Assembly (NCBI GenBank): GCA_900696515.1
Contig: CAADGK010000079.1
Span: forward strand, 1-64,000
Reading direction: 5' to 3'
Source: an uncultured Nitrosospira sp.
GTDB lineage: Bacteria; Nitrospirota; Nitrospiria; Nitrospirales; Nitrospiraceae
Length of the DNA: 64,000 nt
This document shows positions 8,507 through 16,426 of the stretch, piece after piece (the stretch's first letter is position 1; every line of letters begins with the position of its first letter). The translations under genes were made by a program, and so were the position numbers. The notes under the pieces are model-generated. The model worked only from the letters and a program-made list of their open reading frames with translations, was not told where the DNA came from and did not search any database.

Positions 8507-10579
8507 GTGGCGCCATGGCGAATTCTGTATAACGACTCTGTGAAGAACCTTCAGACCCTTTTTGTCCATTGTGTGAAGCCCAGCGGTAGGCTTGTTCGTC
8601 ACTGTAGCGCCATCGCGTGCATCCTGTTCGTTGTCGGCTGCTCCCTTTTCAATCGGACGACGCCGACTGTGAGCCCGCAAACGATTCCTCTCTCTCCGGC
8701 GATCTGGTTCTCTCCCAGTGTCACGGCCGCTGAAGTGTCGTATGACGCCCCCTGTGGTGAAAAGAGAACCCTGGCTCTTGCCGATCGTTTGGTCATCACC
8801 GTTCCGAAAAGGCTCAATGGGGTCTTCAGCCAGGTCGCTACGCATAATCAAGCGGAGGAGCTCCTTGCGTCGGATGGGGCCATTGAAGTTGGTGTCGGCG
8901 TCAGGCGGATCAACCTTACTATTCCACGCCAAAGCCATGGGACCTATCCGGCGACGGCAACGCTGGGAATGGAAATGGTCTTTCTGGCTCGGGATGGGAC
9001 GGTGCTTTTCAGTAAGAAGCTGGAAGGGGTTGGGCGTGGGACGGTGACGGTTGCCGAACAGTCTTGCGTCGTTGAGGGACTGGATGGAATTTTGCAGGAA
9101 GCCATTGACTCGGTGGCTGACGGGTTGGCGAAGCAGATGGCGCAGTCGTCCCAGATCCAAGCGTATGCTGCAGCGAAAGACACGTGGAAACCGATCGCCG
9201 GCCAGTCCAGATCTGAACCGGTGGTCCCGATTGCGGGTGCCATCGTAATACCCCCGCCCGTGGCATCGGAAATGGGTCAAGCCGTTCAGGCAACTGCTCC
9301 AGAAACAGTTCAGCCTGCACAACTCAGTTTTCGGGCAATTATTCGGGATGAAAACCGCGATCACCTTCTAGAGCCAGACGAGGCCGTGACCATTGAAGTC
9401 GAGGTGAAGAATGAAGGTGCCGCGGAGGCCGAAGACGTTCTGGTACTGGTCCAAGGACGAGCCAAATTAGAAGGCTTATTTCCCTCGGATGTCGCAGTCG
9501 GGACACTTCAGCCGGGAGAGGTCAAGCGGGTTTCGATCACGAAGCGAACAACGGCATCAGAAGAAGCTCTTCACGGTGAATTGACGCTGATTCTTCGGGC
9601 AGCCACTCCGTTGGCGTTCATCCCACCCCCCAAAACCTTTGCCATTGGGAGCAAGCCGAAGCACTCTGACGGAGTGATCGATCCGGATGTCGATCAGCTG
9701 CCAAGCGCCCTTTCGGCATTTAAGGAGCCGAAGGCCCTTATCGTCACGATCGGCGTCGGACGGTTTCGCGACGAGCAGGTGCCGCTGGTCAGCCATGCCG
9801 GCCGCGATGCGGCGGTCATGGCGGAATATTTGCACACGATTGGGAATGTGCCGCGTGAACGGATGCGCGTCCTGCTCGATCGGCAAGCCCAACTGGCGGA
9901 CCTGGAGGAGACGTTTGAACGGTGGTTGCGTAAAAAGGCGGATCCGGCCACCGACCTCTATGTGTTTTTTTCCGGTCGTGCCGTGGTTGACGGCGCGAGT
10001 GGGGCCGTGTCGCTGATGGCCTATGATGGGGTGCCTGCCGGTCCGACCGGGGTGTATCCCCTTCGTCAGCTGCAGGAAGTGATCCAGCGTCTTCCAATTC
10101 GCCGTGCCGTGCTCTTCTTCGATGTCTCGTTGGATCCCGCTCCCGGGGCCGATCTTGCCACGATTCGCCGACCGGACTGGGAGTCCGGCCTCAGTGACAC
10201 GAGGAAGGATGTCGAAATGTGGATGGTGGGCAATCGGAATCTGCAGGAAGCCCAGGCGCATGACCAGGGCAAACACGGGTTGTTCACCTACTATCTCCTG
10301 AGGGGCCTGCAAGGGGTGGCCGATCTCAACCGGGATAGTACCGTCACGGCAGGAGAACTCTGTACCTATGCGAGGAACCAGGTCATTCAGATCACTCGCG
10401 AGCAAGTGAGAAGTAAACAGGAACCTCTCTGCTTGCCGCAGGTTGGCCGCAGCGGCATGGCCCGGATTTATCCCATAGCCAGGGGGAATAATCCAAAGCC
10501 CGTGTTGCTCCAGAAAGCGCCGGAGGCACCCGCTGGTATCTCGACGCCATCTCCCACCATCATGCAGGTTGGGCCGTGA
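8507..10579 (+). CDS. Lipoprotein with a degenerate caspase-like (peptidase C14) domain
   Basis: About 690 aa. A lipobox (LFVVGCSLF) lies near residue 45. A DUF-like region follows, then an immunoglobulin/CARDB-like stretch (about 285-385), then a caspase fold (about 410-660) recognisable from ALIVTIGVGRF, GRDAAVMAEYL, the HGLFTYYLLRGLQG segment and a final DLNRDSTVTAGEL segment. The catalytic His position reads SGR (Arg491) where active homologues have SGHG, and the catalytic Cys position reads DVSLDP (Ser541) where they have DACxS. The protein should therefore be proteolytically dead. GTG 8507 and GTG 8540 are both possible starts. A role as a surface-tethered binding or scaffold protein is inference. 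Confidence 0.82.
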   Translation: MAPWRILYNDSVKNLQTLFVHCVKPSGRLVRHCSAIACILFVVGCSLFNRTTPTVSPQTIPLSPAIWFSPSVTAAEVSYDAPCGEKRTLALADRLVITVPKRLNGVFSQVATHNQAEELLASDGAIEVGVGVRRINLTIPRQSHGTYPATATLGMEMVFLARDGTVLFSKKLEGVGRGTVTVAEQSCVVEGLDGILQEAIDSVADGLAKQMAQSSQIQAYAAAKDTWKPIAGQSRSEPVVPIAGAIVIPPPVASEMGQAVQATAPETVQPAQLSFRAIIRDENRDHLLEPDEAVTIEVEVKNEGAAEAEDVLVLVQGRAKLEGLFPSDVAVGTLQPGEVKRVSITKRTTASEEALHGELTLILRAATPLAFIPPPKTFAIGSKPKHSDGVIDPDVDQLPSALSAFKEPKALIVTIGVGRFRDEQVPLVSHAGRDAAVMAEYLHTIGNVPRERMRVLLDRQAQLADLEETFERWLRKKADPATDLYVFFSGRAVVDGASGAVSLMAYDGVPAGPTGVYPLRQLQEVIQRLPIRRAVLFFDVSLDPAPGADLATIRRPDWESGLSDTRKDVEMWMVGNRNLQEAQAHDQGKHGLFTYYLLRGLQGVADLNRDSTVTAGELCTYARNQVIQITREQVRSKQEPLCLPQVGRSGMARIYPIARGNNPKPVLLQKAPEAPAGISTPSPTIMQVGP

Positions 10580-10607
10580 TGGGCCGCGTCGACAGGGCAG
10601 ACTGCAA

Positions 10608-10636
10608 TTGACAGCCACGTTGGTGGCCGTTATCAT
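10608..10636 (+). promoter_or_regulatory. Sigma70-type promoter of tRNA-Thr
   Basis: TTGACA (10608-10613), a 17-bp spacer, then TATCAT (10631-10636). The predicted transcription start lies about 38 bp upstream of the tRNA 5' end. No other gene on this strand could use it. Confidence 0.75.
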
Positions 10637-10680
10637 GCCAAATACTAACCTGTCAGGTCGTCCTCCAGTCTTACCAAGGT

Positions 10681-10756
10681 GCCGGCGTAGCTCAGTTGGT
10701 AGAGCAGCGGTTTCGTAAACCGCAGGTCGCCCGTTCAATCCGGGTCGCCGGCTCCA
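10681..10756 (+). tRNA. tRNA-Thr(CGT), CCA encoded
   Basis: The cloverleaf folds completely. The acceptor stem is GCCGGCG/CGCCGGC, the D arm is GCTC...GAGC, the anticodon stem is GCGGT/ACCGC with loop TTCGTAA (anticodon CGT), and the T arm is GCCCG/CGGGT. CCA is encoded. Its 3' 45 bp are repeated at 17985-18029, marking it as the attachment site of an integrated element. Confidence 0.97.
10712..10756. repeat. attL (45-bp direct repeat)
   Basis: Identical to 17985-18029, beginning TTCGTAAACCGCAGG and ending GGCTCCA. It covers the tRNA from the anticodon loop to the CCA end. The base after the repeat differs between copies (c at 10757, t at 18030), which fixes the right boundary. Confidence 0.95.
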
Positions 10757-12000
10757 CTCGATTCCCCTTGATTCATGCGGACTTCCGCCGTATTCGGCGA
10801 CCCGTTCCTCTCTTCACCCGATCCCCGCGTTTCCGGTTTCTTTCCGGTTTCACCCTGCTTACCCCCTTGGCCCTGATCCCGCCCAAAGTTGGAGACCAAT
10901 TCCGCCGCCGCCTTCAGATGCGATTCGCCGAGATGCGCGTAGCGCCGGACCAACGACAAGCCCGAATGCCGCAGAAAGTCCGCAATCGTCGAGGCGTTCG
11001 CGCCGCTTTCGGCCAAGCGACTGGCGCCGGTATGCCGCAAATCATGCCAGCGGGCGTGGTCGATCCCGGCCCGCCGAATCGCCGGGAGCCAAACGCGATG
11101 ATAGAAGTTGGCGGTGTCCACGGGGGCCGCTGGATTCTCGGAGGGAAAGACCCACTTCGACCGCTGCCAGGAGTCGAAGCTCCGCAAGATCGCCGCTGCT
11201 TCTTGACTCAAATGGATGAATTGCACGGGGCCCGATTTGGTTTGGGGGAGGGTCAGGAGATGCCGGTCCAGATCCACATCCCGCCATTCCATCCTGAATT
11301 GTTCGGTCTGCCTCAAACCCGTCAAGACGGACAGCCGCGCCCACGGTCCATAGGTCGGCCCCAGGGCTGCGAGCAACGCCGTTTCTTCCTGAGGGCTCAG
11401 GTGGCGTGTCCGTCCTTGGCTTTCGAGTTCCCACATCCAGTTATCGAACAACTGCCGTTGCGTCTGCTTGACCGTCCCCAGCGCCGCACACAGCCATCGA
11501 AAATAGCGGTTGAGCGTCGCGCCTTCCCGATACTTACCGACGGCCTCCGCCAGCTTCCCCACCGACGGCTTGCGGCCCCGGTGCGTCTTCGTCCGTGGCG
11601 TCGGCCCAATCTTGATTCGTTCGCGCCGCAGCTCGTCGCGCACCTCTTCAAGAAAGCGGACGGTCAGATCCTTGATCCGCGTGAGGCCCGCCGACTGACA
11701 TCTCAGTTTCCACCAGGCGCAGAACCGACGTTGAGAGGCCTGATCTTTCTTCTTGTCCCGCGCGGCGACATGGCGATCCAATACGTCGTCGATTCGCTGC
11801 CAGCCGCCCTCTGGATCGACTTTTCCGCGTCGATGGTCGGTCGCCAAAGCGTTGCGTGCCTCTTGGGCCTCGGTCTTCGTCGCGAACGGTCCGCCGCGTT
11901 GCTCACGTTTAGCGATGTAGATCCTGTAATACCACCAGACCATACCGCTCGCGTCTTTCCTGGTGTAGAGCCCCTTTTCTCGCTTCGGTGGTCGTGCCAT
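10735..12000 (-). CDS. Tyrosine recombinase (integrase)
   Basis: Site-specific integrase, 421 aa. The N-terminal part (about 1-70) is a basic arm-binding region, the middle is a SAM-like core-binding domain, and the C-terminal catalytic domain shows all family residues: Arg in TGLRQTE, Lys in QTKSG, HDLRH, a second His in LRHSG, and the nucleophile Tyr in RRYAHL. Start ATG at 12000 has a strong SD (GGAGG, spacing about 6); the frame is open further upstream but without a better start. The last codons and the TGA stop (10735-10737) lie inside the tRNA/attL on the opposite strand. It should catalyse integration and excision at tRNA-Thr. Confidence 0.96.
   Translation of the reverse strand: MARPPKREKGLYTRKDASGMVWWYYRIYIAKREQRGGPFATKTEAQEARNALATDHRRGKVDPEGGWQRIDDVLDRHVAARDKKKDQASQRRFCAWWKLRCQSAGLTRIKDLTVRFLEEVRDELRRERIKIGPTPRTKTHRGRKPSVGKLAEAVGKYREGATLNRYFRWLCAALGTVKQTQRQLFDNWMWELESQGRTRHLSPQEETALLAALGPTYGPWARLSVLTGLRQTEQFRMEWRDVDLDRHLLTLPQTKSGPVQFIHLSQEAAAILRSFDSWQRSKWVFPSENPAAPVDTANFYHRVWLPAIRRAGIDHARWHDLRHTGASRLAESGANASTIADFLRHSGLSLVRRYAHLGESHLKAAAELVSNFGRDQGQGGKQGETGKKPETRGSGEERNGSPNTAEVRMNQGESSGAGDPD
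10829..10850. repeat. 22-bp repeat, candidate integrase arm-type site (copy 1)
   Basis: A perfect 22-bp direct repeat of 17824-17845, itself containing two copies of TTTCCGGTTT. Here it lies inside the integrase 3' coding region, 73 bp inside attL. In the excised circle the two copies would flank attP in the same orientation, as arm-type sites of lambda-family integrases do. Confidence 0.6.
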
Positions 12001-12282
12001 GGCACTCCTCCTTTCACGTCGTATGAGGTCGTATAGCAAAGTCGAGTTACGACACACAAGATAATTCGTAGTTGATTTACCTTAGTTGTGGTGTGGGCCG
12101 TGGTCTGTCTGCTGCGGTCAGCAAGATCCGAGTCGAAGAGAACGGAATGGGGGATGGTGTGGCGTCGTCAGCAGGTGGCGGATGGATCGGCGGATGGGGA
12201 TCGGGTCAGGCTGGGGGATGTCTGGGAGGGCGCAGTCTGCGGAGTGTGTCCCGCTACCTTCGCCCCCCCGCTCTCGCTCCTA

Positions 12283-12804
12283 CTAATGCCCCATCGACTG
12301 CTGATACGGGGTATACCCGGTCTTTACGAACATCGCCCTCTCTGCTGCCTTCTCTGCCGCCTTGCGTCGCTCTTCGAGGACGGCGACCGACTCCTGACAA
12401 ACAGGCTTTGGCGTCGTCTGGTTGATCGGTATCGGGAAGTAGGCATGGACTCGACTCGGTGAATGCTCATAGCCTGCCCCGGTCCCGCTATCGACCGCCA
12501 TCCCAATCAATCCCCCGACCATCAAGTTGCCCCATACCATGCCATTCATGACTGGTACGACGGTCATCTGATACGGTTGGTAGCCGTCAAGATGCACTTG
12601 CACCACGTACGTCTTTTCTCTGGGAAGCGACACCACTGCCGGGGTTGCCCCATGAGGCTCCCCGTTGATCGTGACGCAGAGCGCCTCCGGCTGACTCGTC
12701 ACGGTCAAGTCCTGATGCGTCCCGTTCACCACACTAGCGCAACCCGTCATCATCCAGCCTACGACGATGATTCCAACTGCCAACACACATTGTCGTCCGT
12801 TCAT
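12283..12804 (-). CDS. PEGA-domain lipoprotein
   Basis: A 173-aa protein with a lipoprotein signal (lipobox MTGC, Cys about 22) and a PEGA-type beta domain (about 30-85) recognisable from the ING-PHGATPAVVSLPREKTYVVQV pattern. A glycine-rich hydrophobic segment (about 85-110) and an Ala/Glu-rich tail follow. It is cargo of the integrative element. PEGA domains occur in surface lipoproteins and bind cell-envelope polymers or partners; the ligand here is unknown. It may alter the host cell surface, which is inference. Confidence 0.78.
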   Translation of the reverse strand: MNGRQCVLAVGIIVVGWMMTGCASVVNGTHQDLTVTSQPEALCVTINGEPHGATPAVVSLPREKTYVVQVHLDGYQPYQMTVVPVMNGMVWGNLMVGGLIGMAVDSGTGAGYEHSPSRVHAYFPIPINQTTPKPVCQESVAVLEERRKAAEKAAERAMFVKTGYTPYQQSMGH

Positions 12805-12939
12805 GAGGCCCTCCTGTGTTCCTGCTCACAGCATGGTGCACTGAGCCGGGCCAGTTGGGTATTCCCCTATAAGAGGGGCCTGCTAACGGAATAGTACTGT
12901 TTGGGCCACGTCACCACGATCTCGACCGCCCCAGTTCGT

Positions 12940-13161
12940 TCAGGACCGACGATCACCACCTCGTCTGATGTCGTGGTCAGGCCGTCGGGCTCGCGTGCAG
13001 GGGATCTGTCGGGCCGGTTCTGGCCTCGTCCGTTTGTGCTGTTCCATCAACGGATCGGCGATGAAGCCGCAGTTGAGACAGGCCACTCCGTCCCAGTCCC
13101 CTTCAGGAGTCACGTCCTCTCTTCTCCTCAAGAATCCACGACATCGAGGACACCTCATCAT
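12940..13161 (-). CDS. Small zinc-ribbon protein
   Basis: A 73-aa protein starting MMRCPRC, with CPRC at the N-terminus and CLNC about 25 residues later, a typical four-Cys zinc ribbon. The C-terminal half is rich in Arg. The chosen start (13161) has an SD-like GAAGGA seven bases upstream; the frame is open further upstream but that stretch is unlike a protein N-terminus. It is element-borne. A nucleic-acid-binding or regulatory role is inferred from the fold only. Confidence 0.6.
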   Translation of the reverse strand: MMRCPRCRGFLRRREDVTPEGDWDGVACLNCGFIADPLMEQHKRTRPEPARQIPCTRARRPDHDIRRGGDRRS

Positions 13162-13264
13162 TCCGGTCCTTCGCGCATGGGGTAAGCCGACGACGGGCGG
13201 GCCGGATTCGCCGCCACCTGAAACGACGAATCCAACCCACTGCCGGGGAAGGTGCGCACCTGCC

Positions 13265-14047
13265 CTACTGAAACTGCGGCGTCCCTGATGGTGGTGCATC
13301 TGCCGGGCCTTTGTCGGGTGGCGTATGTGGATTCTGTTGCTTCAAGTCGACATGGCGAACGGTCTTCCCTTCCAATACTGGTAATAGTCCATAGTTCTTC
13401 AAAGACAGGTCCAGCGCCGTGGCCAGCGTCGCCAAGCGATCGGCGATAAACTGAAGGGTTTCCATCCGTCGCCATTGCGTGCCTTCTGTTTGTTGGGCAT
13501 GTTCTTGCAGCAATCGTCGGAGGAACTCCGCCGGGACGATCTCTTCATCAAGTGGATCTGCCTGGATCGCCCGAACGACCTGCATTCTCCCGGTCGTCAT
13601 CGCCTGCACGACATTTTTCATCCGCTCACTCTGTGGCAACTTGGCCAGTCGCTGCCGAATCTCACTGTTGATGAGCGCATCCGTGACCGGATCGGTTGCG
13701 ACTTTCGGCACGGCAGTGAGGCGGGCTCTTGCCTCATCGGCAGCATCCCGCTTCGTCACCGCGTCCTTCCGCACGAACTGGAGATGCCCATAGCCTTTGC
13801 CCACGATCTCGACCGCCCGCTTCGTCTTCCCCGCATCGCTCAAATCCGAGTCCACGGCTAGGGCATTGATCGCACGATCTACCAACGTGAGTTCCGCCTC
13901 AGCCTGACCAAGGATTTCCAAGAATGACCCGATCACAGCCCGATCCGCGCCTTCATACTCTATGTGGATCACGGCCTCCTCCCGGCTGCGCTGGATCAGC
14001 GCGAGGACCGGGGCGGTTCCGATGTTGAGTGAATTTTGAGTTGGCAT
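13265..14047 (-). CDS. Hypothetical protein of the integrative element
   Basis: A 260-aa soluble protein, mostly alpha-helical by composition, with charged Ala/Glu/Arg-rich segments and a Pro-rich C-terminus (about 235-260). No signal peptide or membrane segment is visible and I do not recognise a family. A strong SD (AGGAGGG) eight bases before ATG 14047 supports the start. It is the last gene of the run 14884-13265, whose members overlap or nearly abut, so it is probably co-transcribed with the terminase-like gene upstream. Confidence 0.65.
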   Translation of the reverse strand: MPTQNSLNIGTAPVLALIQRSREEAVIHIEYEGADRAVIGSFLEILGQAEAELTLVDRAINALAVDSDLSDAGKTKRAVEIVGKGYGHLQFVRKDAVTKRDAADEARARLTAVPKVATDPVTDALINSEIRQRLAKLPQSERMKNVVQAMTTGRMQVVRAIQADPLDEEIVPAEFLRRLLQEHAQQTEGTQWRRMETLQFIADRLATLATALDLSLKNYGLLPVLEGKTVRHVDLKQQNPHTPPDKGPADAPPSGTPQFQ

Positions 14048-14076
14048 GATACAGACCCTCCTATGGTGGTGATTGC

Positions 14077-14409
14077 CTATGCTGTACTAAGTGCCTGCCC
14101 GCCGCCGTCCTGATCGTGTTTCAATATCGCTAGCCGCTGCGCGTGCTTCATCATGGCCTCCTGCACCGCCGGGGAGATCTCGATACAGCTCGAACAGGCT
14201 CCGTACCCCTGGCCTCGGTGACGACACGCACTGTCCGACACCTGAGTGAGAAACTGTGTGTAGAGTTCCATGGCGAGCGGATCGGTGGCCGTGAGCGCCA
14301 TCACTTCAAGTCGCTGGATCCGTGCCGTCTCATCATCCGGTGCGGACAGGCCCTTCAGGGCCTCCAGCCGTCTCAGTCGATGTACGAACCGATATCGATC
14401 AAAGTTCAT
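14077..14409 (-). CDS. Hypothetical protein with four clustered cysteines
   Basis: A 110-aa protein. The N-terminal half is helical and charged, and a central segment contains Cys-x-His and CSSC (around residues 61-73), suggesting a possible metal site. Its start overlaps the stop of the upstream terminase-like gene by 4 bp, so translation is probably coupled. I do not recognise a family. The pairing with a terminase-small-subunit-like gene hints at a phage or satellite origin. Confidence 0.6.
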   Translation of the reverse strand: MNFDRYRFVHRLRRLEALKGLSAPDDETARIQRLEVMALTATDPLAMELYTQFLTQVSDSACRHRGQGYGACSSCIEISPAVQEAMMKHAQRLAILKHDQDGGGQALSTA

Positions 14410-14789
14410 CCCGCCTCCGTTTGCGCTTCGAGCGCCGACAGCCGAGCCTCCAGGTCTTCGAGTTCGACCGCCCTCAACGCGGTATCGAGTATCACCTTCG
14501 CCGCCGTCACCTTCACGGCTCCCTTCGCCACCGGATCACCGAGCAGCGTGTCCAACGTCGTCGCCGCCTTCGTCGCCATCCGCTGCACCTGGCAGACCGC
14601 CTGCCGGACTTGTTCGGTTCTCGCCCGTCGGTATGCGTCAGCAAAGTGTGGGGTCCGCAGATAGCGATAGAGCGACCGCTCCGGGATACCGGACAGCTTC
14701 GCCGCCGCCACCAACGTCGGGGAACAGAGCAATGCCGACAGGGCCTTCATCTGTTTCCCATTGAGCGGTTTTGCCGTCGGTCCGGTCAT
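14406..14789 (-). CDS. Terminase small-subunit-like helix-turn-helix protein
   Basis: A 127-aa protein from ATG 14789. The N-terminal half (about 8-55) reads as a resolvase-like helix-turn-helix: QMKALSALL, VAAAKLSGIPERSLYRYL and HFADAYRRAR. The C-terminal half is a long helix with ALRAVELEDLEARLSALE (leucine-rich, probably oligomerising). This arrangement is typical of phage terminase small subunits and related phage HTH proteins. No large terminase is present, so it could instead be a satellite packaging-diversion factor or a simple DNA-binding protein. The frame is open upstream to 14930 but no good start lies there. Confidence 0.6.
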   Translation of the reverse strand: MTGPTAKPLNGKQMKALSALLCSPTLVAAAKLSGIPERSLYRYLRTPHFADAYRRARTEQVRQAVCQVQRMATKAATTLDTLLGDPVAKGAVKVTAAKVILDTALRAVELEDLEARLSALEAQTEAG

Positions 14790-14809
14790 AATCAGCCACT
14801 TCCCGCCAG

Positions 14810-14884
14810 TCAGCCCTTCACCCGGCGCACATGGGGGGAGTGTGCGATCCGAATGCTCAAGGGCTTGGTGGTTTTGATCTGCAT
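14810..14884 (-). CDS. Putative 24-aa peptide ahead of the terminase-like gene
   Basis: ATG 14884 is preceded by a perfect SD (AAGGAGG, about 6 nt away) and opens a 24-codon frame, rich in Lys, Arg and Ile, that ends at TGA 14810-14812, 20 bp before the next start. Either this is a genuine basic micropeptide or it is a leader whose translation sets up the downstream genes. Evidence is the ribosome site and spacing only. Confidence 0.4.
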   Translation of the reverse strand: MQIKTTKPLSIRIAHSPHVRRVKG

Positions 14885-14904
14885 GATGAGCCTCCTTTCG
14901 ACTG

Positions 14905-15150
14905 CTAGCCGGTGATAACCACATTCTCATGGGATGGGAAGGGGTGAGAGGTGTTCGTCGTTCTGAAACCTGACAAGGCGCATTTCTCGTCTCCTGGGCT
15001 CAATGCGTCCGCTTCTGGCCGACAGTGAATGCAGAACGGCTGGATCTCAGGCGCGAGTTCGAGTTGCCCTTCGTCATCACCGTACTGAACCCAGTACTCG
15101 TGTACGACCTCTCTCAAGACTAATTCTCCGCCGCAGGTTGGACAGATCAT
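14905..15150 (-). CDS. Small zinc-ribbon protein
   Basis: An 81-aa protein starting MICPTCGGELVLREV, with CPTC at the N-terminus and CIHC about 40 residues later. The acidic segment between them (YGDDEGQLELAPE) separates the two knuckles. SD GGAGG is located about 8 nt before ATG 15150; the longer upstream frame lacks a convincing start. It is the second zinc-ribbon protein of the element. Phage and satellite genomes often carry such small ribbons; function unknown. Confidence 0.6.
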   Translation of the reverse strand: MICPTCGGELVLREVVHEYWVQYGDDEGQLELAPEIQPFCIHCRPEADALSPGDEKCALSGFRTTNTSHPFPSHENVVITG

Positions 15151-15356
15151 GATGGGTGCCTCCGTTGTGGTTGCCTCAAACTGCCTGACTGGCGCCGTCC
15201 GAGCCTCACGGCTCGGACGGGGGAGGGTTCGGTCGCCAGCGGGTTGTACTCCAAGCTCCCGGTCTTGGAGGTCGGCAAGGCTCTGATAGTGCCTTGCGTA
15301 TCTTGCCAAACGGACGTGCAAACGCCGCCGTAGGCGTGGGGAACTGCGATGACGGA

Positions 15357-15432
15357 GGGGGTACGGGTACGGGTACAGGTAGGGGTATGGCTAAGAGTAC
15401 TGGTAAGAGTAAGAGTAGAACTAAGAGTAGTG
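15357..15432. repeat. Degenerate hexanucleotide tandem repeat
   Basis: About 75 bp of purine-rich hexamer-like units, starting as GGGTAC repeats and drifting into AAGAGT/ACTGGT/AAGAGT units. It sits directly downstream of the 15433-15870 gene and upstream of 14905-15150, outside the likely coding sequences. It may be slippage-generated. Confidence 0.7.
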
Positions 15433-15870
15433 TCAGCCTCCAGCCTCGATGGCGAGCAGTTCATCCACGATGCTGTATTTGGCGCCCAATGCTCTTTTCG
15501 TGTTCTTTGAGGAAACCTCGATGGTCTTAACTCGTGCCCGGAAGTACTTCCCCCGAAAGATCGACGTGCTAAGCCGATCTTTCCGTTTCGGACGACAGCC
15601 AGCAGCCAGCGCCCACAAGCGATAAAACTTGAACCCAATCCCCCACTTCCCGTTCGGGGCCACATTGGCTCCCAGAAACAACGACAGCCCGGCATACTCA
15701 GCCGGACTGACGATCTTGAAATGCATGAACAGTTTGAGTCGTTTTGCCCAAAGCCATTTCTGTTCAGCACGGACAAAGGCCACCACGTAGTGGTCGCCGG
15801 GTGGCACCAACGGGGGGAGTTCGGTATCAAACTCAAACTCGATGTCCTCCGGGGAGCCTTCATCAGTCAT
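15433..15870 (-). CDS. Hypothetical element protein (possible ssDNA-binding type)
   Basis: A 145-aa protein with an acidic N-terminus and a mixed beta-rich body (segments HYVVAFVRAEQKWLWAKRLKLFMHF and AGLSLFLGAN). This pattern, a beta-strand domain with a conserved FRGKYFRARV segment, recalls phage single-strand-binding or DUF669-like proteins, but the match is by eye only. It overlaps the upstream AlpA-like gene by 8 bp (15863-15870), so the two are probably one transcription unit. Confidence 0.55.
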   Translation of the reverse strand: MTDEGSPEDIEFEFDTELPPLVPPGDHYVVAFVRAEQKWLWAKRLKLFMHFKIVSPAEYAGLSLFLGANVAPNGKWGIGFKFYRLWALAAGCRPKRKDRLSTSIFRGKYFRARVKTIEVSSKNTKRALGAKYSIVDELLAIEAGG

Positions 15871-16207
15871 GGCTCCCGCCGCCCGTCGGCATCGTCGGTT
15901 CGACCATCGCCGGTTGCTTGAGCGCCTGCAAGACTTCTTCAACGATGAAGCGTAAGGCGTACCGATTCGCGCCTGTCTTGTAACAGGGGATCATCTGCCG
16001 TCGTGCCATCACGTATATCGTCCCTCTCGGAATGCCGGTGAACCGGCTGACGATATCCGCCGTGACCAACGGTTTGGTCGTTTCCACGACTACTGGCGTG
16101 GCCTGGACAACACGGGGAGCGGATGTTCGCTTTCGTTGTGGTCGGGTCTTCGTTGCTTGTTGCCGCTTCGTGTGTTTGCGGTTGGCTAGTTTGGTCTTCG
16201 TGTACAT
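15863..16207 (-). CDS. AlpA/excisionase-like helix-turn-helix protein
   Basis: A 114-aa protein with a very basic N-terminus (about 1-35, many Lys/Arg/Gln) followed by a MerR-type winged HTH (about 45-95): TADIVSRFTGIPRGTIYVMARRQMIPCYKTGANRYALRF. That is the form used by AlpA and by excisionases of tyrosine-integrase elements. SD GGAGGAGC precedes ATG 16207. In this element it is the best candidate for the recombination directionality factor or integrase activator. Confidence 0.72.
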   Translation of the reverse strand: MYTKTKLANRKHTKRQQATKTRPQRKRTSAPRVVQATPVVVETTKPLVTADIVSRFTGIPRGTIYVMARRQMIPCYKTGANRYALRFIVEEVLQALKQPAMVEPTMPTGGGSHD

Positions 16208-16426
16208 AAAAAGCTCCTCCGGTGTGTGCGATGGTTGGGCGGATTGTAGCCTGCCCAACTGACCGCAACACGGACAGTTCCGGATCAAGGTTTCCCTTGA
16301 CCAGTGAGCTGGAGCGTTGAGAACAAGAATAAGTGTGCCGAAATACTACCGGGACAAGGTGACAAGGGCGATTGTTCCAAACTGAGCAGGCATCAGGCGG
16401 GGCAGTTACGGAGTGTCCGGCAGGCG

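Noticed and set aside
9557-10738. A 393-codon frame on the minus strand opposite the caspase-like gene
   Set aside because: It lies fully antisense to a well-supported protein and runs into the tRNA; its translation has no domain, signal or ribosome site.
10696-12036. A 446-codon plus-strand frame opposite the integrase
   Set aside because: It starts inside tRNA-Thr and mirrors the GC-rich integrase gene. The translation is Arg/Pro-rich without features.
15147-15863. A 238-codon minus-strand frame across the hexamer repeats
   Set aside because: It reads the repeat as a low-complexity Thr/Ser string and overlaps better-supported genes with ribosome sites.
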